Assembly: GCF_002911665.1 (NCBI RefSeq)
Contig: NZ_MTBP01000006.1
Span: 1-64,000 of the forward strand
Source: Actinomadura rubteroloni
GTDB lineage: Bacteria; Actinomycetota; Actinomycetes; Streptosporangiales; Streptosporangiaceae
DNA length: 64,000 nt
Direction: 5' to 3'
A model generated the notes under the pieces. It saw only the letters and a program-made list of their open reading frames with translations, did no database searches and was not told the DNA's origin. Shown piece after piece: positions 62,847 to 64,000 of the stretch. Numbering within the stretch: the first letter of the stretch is position 1; each line of letters opens with the position of its first letter. The translations under genes and the position numbers were made by a program.

Positions 62847-63812
62847 TCACCTCTTCCCGATCAGGCGCTCGCTGCGCGGGTCGAGGGCGTCGCGGATCCC
62901 GTCGCCGAGCAGGTTGAACGACAGGGTGGTCAGCAGCAGGAGGATCGCGGGGACGGCCAGCAGCCACCACGCCGTCTGGAACACGTCGCTGCCCTCGCCG
63001 AGCATGGAACCCCAGCTCGGCATCGGCAGCCGCACCCCGACGCCGAGGAACGACAGCGTCGCCTCGAACACGATCGACGTCGGGATCAGCAGGGACGTCA
63101 GGACGGTCACCTGCGCCACGAGGTTCGGCAGGACGTCCACGAACATGATCCGCAGGTTGCCCGCGCCGAGCGACCGGGCCGCCTCGACGAACTCCTTCTC
63201 CTTCAGCGACAGCACCTGGCCGCGGATGATCCGGCCGAACGCCGCGAACGAGAAGAACGCGATCACCACGATCGTCAGCGTCAGGCTGGAGAACACCGAC
63301 GAGATCTGGAACGTCGTGGCCAGCATGATCGCCACGAGCAGGTACGGCAGCGCGAGCGTCAGGTCCATCAGCCGGGCGAGCAGCGTGTCGAGCCAGCCGC
63401 CGACGAACCCGGCGAGCGTCCCCACCGCCACCCCGAGCAGCGACGCCAGCACCGACGCGACCACCCCGACGATCAGCGAGATCCGCGCCCCGTACGCCGC
63501 CCGGACGAGCACGTCGCGGCCGAGCTGGTCGGCGCCGAGCCAGAAGTGCCGGGACGGGCCGACGGGCTGCCCGTCCACGTCCAGCGCCGTCTTCGGGAAC
63601 GTCGCGTCATACGGATGGCCCGTCCACGACGCCCACAGCGGCGCCATCGCCGCGAACGCCACCATCAGCGCGAGCACGACGAGCGACACCACCGCCAGCT
63701 TGTCCCGCCGGAACCGCGCCCACGCCAGCCGGAACGGCGACCGCCCCCGCACCGCCGCCCCGGCCCCCGGCTCCACCGGCACGGCCTCCGCCTGCAAATC
63801 GGAGTAACTCAT
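62847..63812 (-). CDS. Second oligopeptide ABC importer, permease (OppC/DppC type)
   Basis: 321 residues from ATG 63812. Cytoplasmic N-terminus, six helices, coupling motif KEKEFVEAARSLGAGNLRIMFVDVLPN, end GDGIRDALDPRSERLIGKR. Its ATG overlaps the stop of a short upstream frame (ATGA). The order C then B matches the operon at 50-56 kb, so the two importers are related in design. Confidence 0.93.
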   Translation of the reverse strand: MSYSDLQAEAVPVEPGAGAAVRGRSPFRLAWARFRRDKLAVVSLVVLALMVAFAAMAPLWASWTGHPYDATFPKTALDVDGQPVGPSRHFWLGADQLGRDVLVRAAYGARISLIVGVVASVLASLLGVAVGTLAGFVGGWLDTLLARLMDLTLALPYLLVAIMLATTFQISSVFSSLTLTIVVIAFFSFAAFGRIIRGQVLSLKEKEFVEAARSLGAGNLRIMFVDVLPNLVAQVTVLTSLLIPTSIVFEATLSFLGVGVRLPMPSWGSMLGEGSDVFQTAWWLLAVPAILLLLTTLSFNLLGDGIRDALDPRSERLIGKR

Positions 63813-63928
63813 GCTGCCCCCCGCACGCCCGCGGCGCGCCTCAAGCCGCGCGCTTCCCTCGTCGCTCTGGTCGCAAGCTCCCGCCGCTCCTCAGTCCAGC
63901 GCGCGGCGCGCGCCGCAGGCGCGCTCAT
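63809..63928 (-). CDS. Possible 39-codon linking ORF between importer genes
   Basis: An ATG at 63928 overlaps the stop of the upstream frame (ATGA), and its TGA overlaps the ATG of the C-type permease (ATGA). The product would be 39 residues, basic and alanine-rich (begins MSAPAARAARWTEERREL). It uses AGA, AGG, ACT, CTT and TTG codons that its neighbours avoid. It may be a coupling device or a dispersed repeat inserted between operon genes rather than a functional protein. Confidence 0.4.
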   Translation of the reverse strand: MSAPAARAARWTEERRELATRATREARGLRRAAGVRGAA

Positions 63929-64000
63929 GGAGCCGCCTCCGGGAGGTCGGGGTCGGTGGAGACCTGGGTGATGCCGGCCTCGCGGCGGGCCAGGTGCTCG
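63925..64000 (-). CDS. C-terminus of an upstream operon gene (partial)
   Basis: The frame enters from the right edge and stops TGA at 63927-63925. Only the last 24 residues are visible (EHLARREAGITQVSTDPDL, then PEAAP). The position before two Opp permeases suggests an ATPase or other part of the second peptide importer, but no motif is visible. Confidence 0.5.
   Translation of the reverse strand, partial: EHLARREAGITQVSTDPDLPEAAP

Overview
This window comes from a very GC-rich actinomycete chromosome. The markers are a Pup-proteasome locus (dop, pup, prcB, prcA, pafA, arc), mycothiol synthesis (mshC), Lsr2, PafB/PafC, F420-type and Crp-type proteins, and many GTG starts. Gene content and order suggest a Streptosporangiales/Thermomonosporaceae-type organism such as Actinomadura, but the genus is an inference. 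Nearly all of the window is chromosomal core. I see no insertion sequence, integrase, phage or CRISPR array.

Layout. 1-8.3 kb holds a partial membrane protein, a DUF2252 kinase-like protein, a haem-oxygenase-fold oxidase, DUF3616, an acyl-CoA dehydrogenase, a DUF1707-FHA protein, a PH-like membrane protein, a haemolysin III/PAQR protein, an LLM flavin oxidoreductase and an Lrp regulator. 8.4-15.7 kb is a sugar ABC importer. A LacI repressor and a MalK-type ATPase diverge across two identical 14-bp operators, and a convergent operon encodes a second ATPase, a binding lipoprotein and two permeases, one with an extra beta-sandwich-like domain in its outside loop. 16-20.3 kb has an M24 peptidase, a 5'-3' exonuclease, a Crp-family regulator, a tiny membrane protein and a conserved protein of unknown function.

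20.3-20.7 kb is the most unusual part. Two tandem RNA modules have T arm, acceptor stem and D arm in circularly permuted order, each closed at the anticodon stem. This is the topology of bacterial Y RNAs (YrlA) or of permuted tRNA genes. A terminator hairpin follows, then two tandem Lsr2 genes.

21.8-29 kb is one minus-strand run: pafB, pafC, a small membrane protein, tatA, tatC, a HelY-type helicase and a phosphoesterase. 29-32.3 kb has DUF3866, a cysteine-rich HTH regulator with a DUF3291 partner, and a double FKBP lipoprotein. 32.4-42.1 kb is the proteasome/pupylation locus in the order pafA, prcA, prcB, a double endonuclease VII protein, pup, dop, arc, trmI, all on the minus strand. 42-50 kb has a site-2 protease with CBS domains, an Fe-S RecB-like nuclease, a two-component system and an FtsX-type ABC exporter. 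50-56 kb is a full oligopeptide importer (order C-A-B-D-F). 56.6-61.8 kb has a small membrane protein, a HAD phosphatase, a universal stress protein, a PAC2 protein, an MpaB-family protein and mshC. The right end carries permeases of a second oligopeptide importer that runs off the window.

The proteasome, PafBC, HelY and Tat genes form the conserved protein-quality and DNA-damage block. Pup is attached by PafA, removed by Dop, and tagged proteins are unfolded by ARC into PrcAB. PafBC is a DNA-damage activator. The two sugar and peptide importers are the main nutrient-uptake units.
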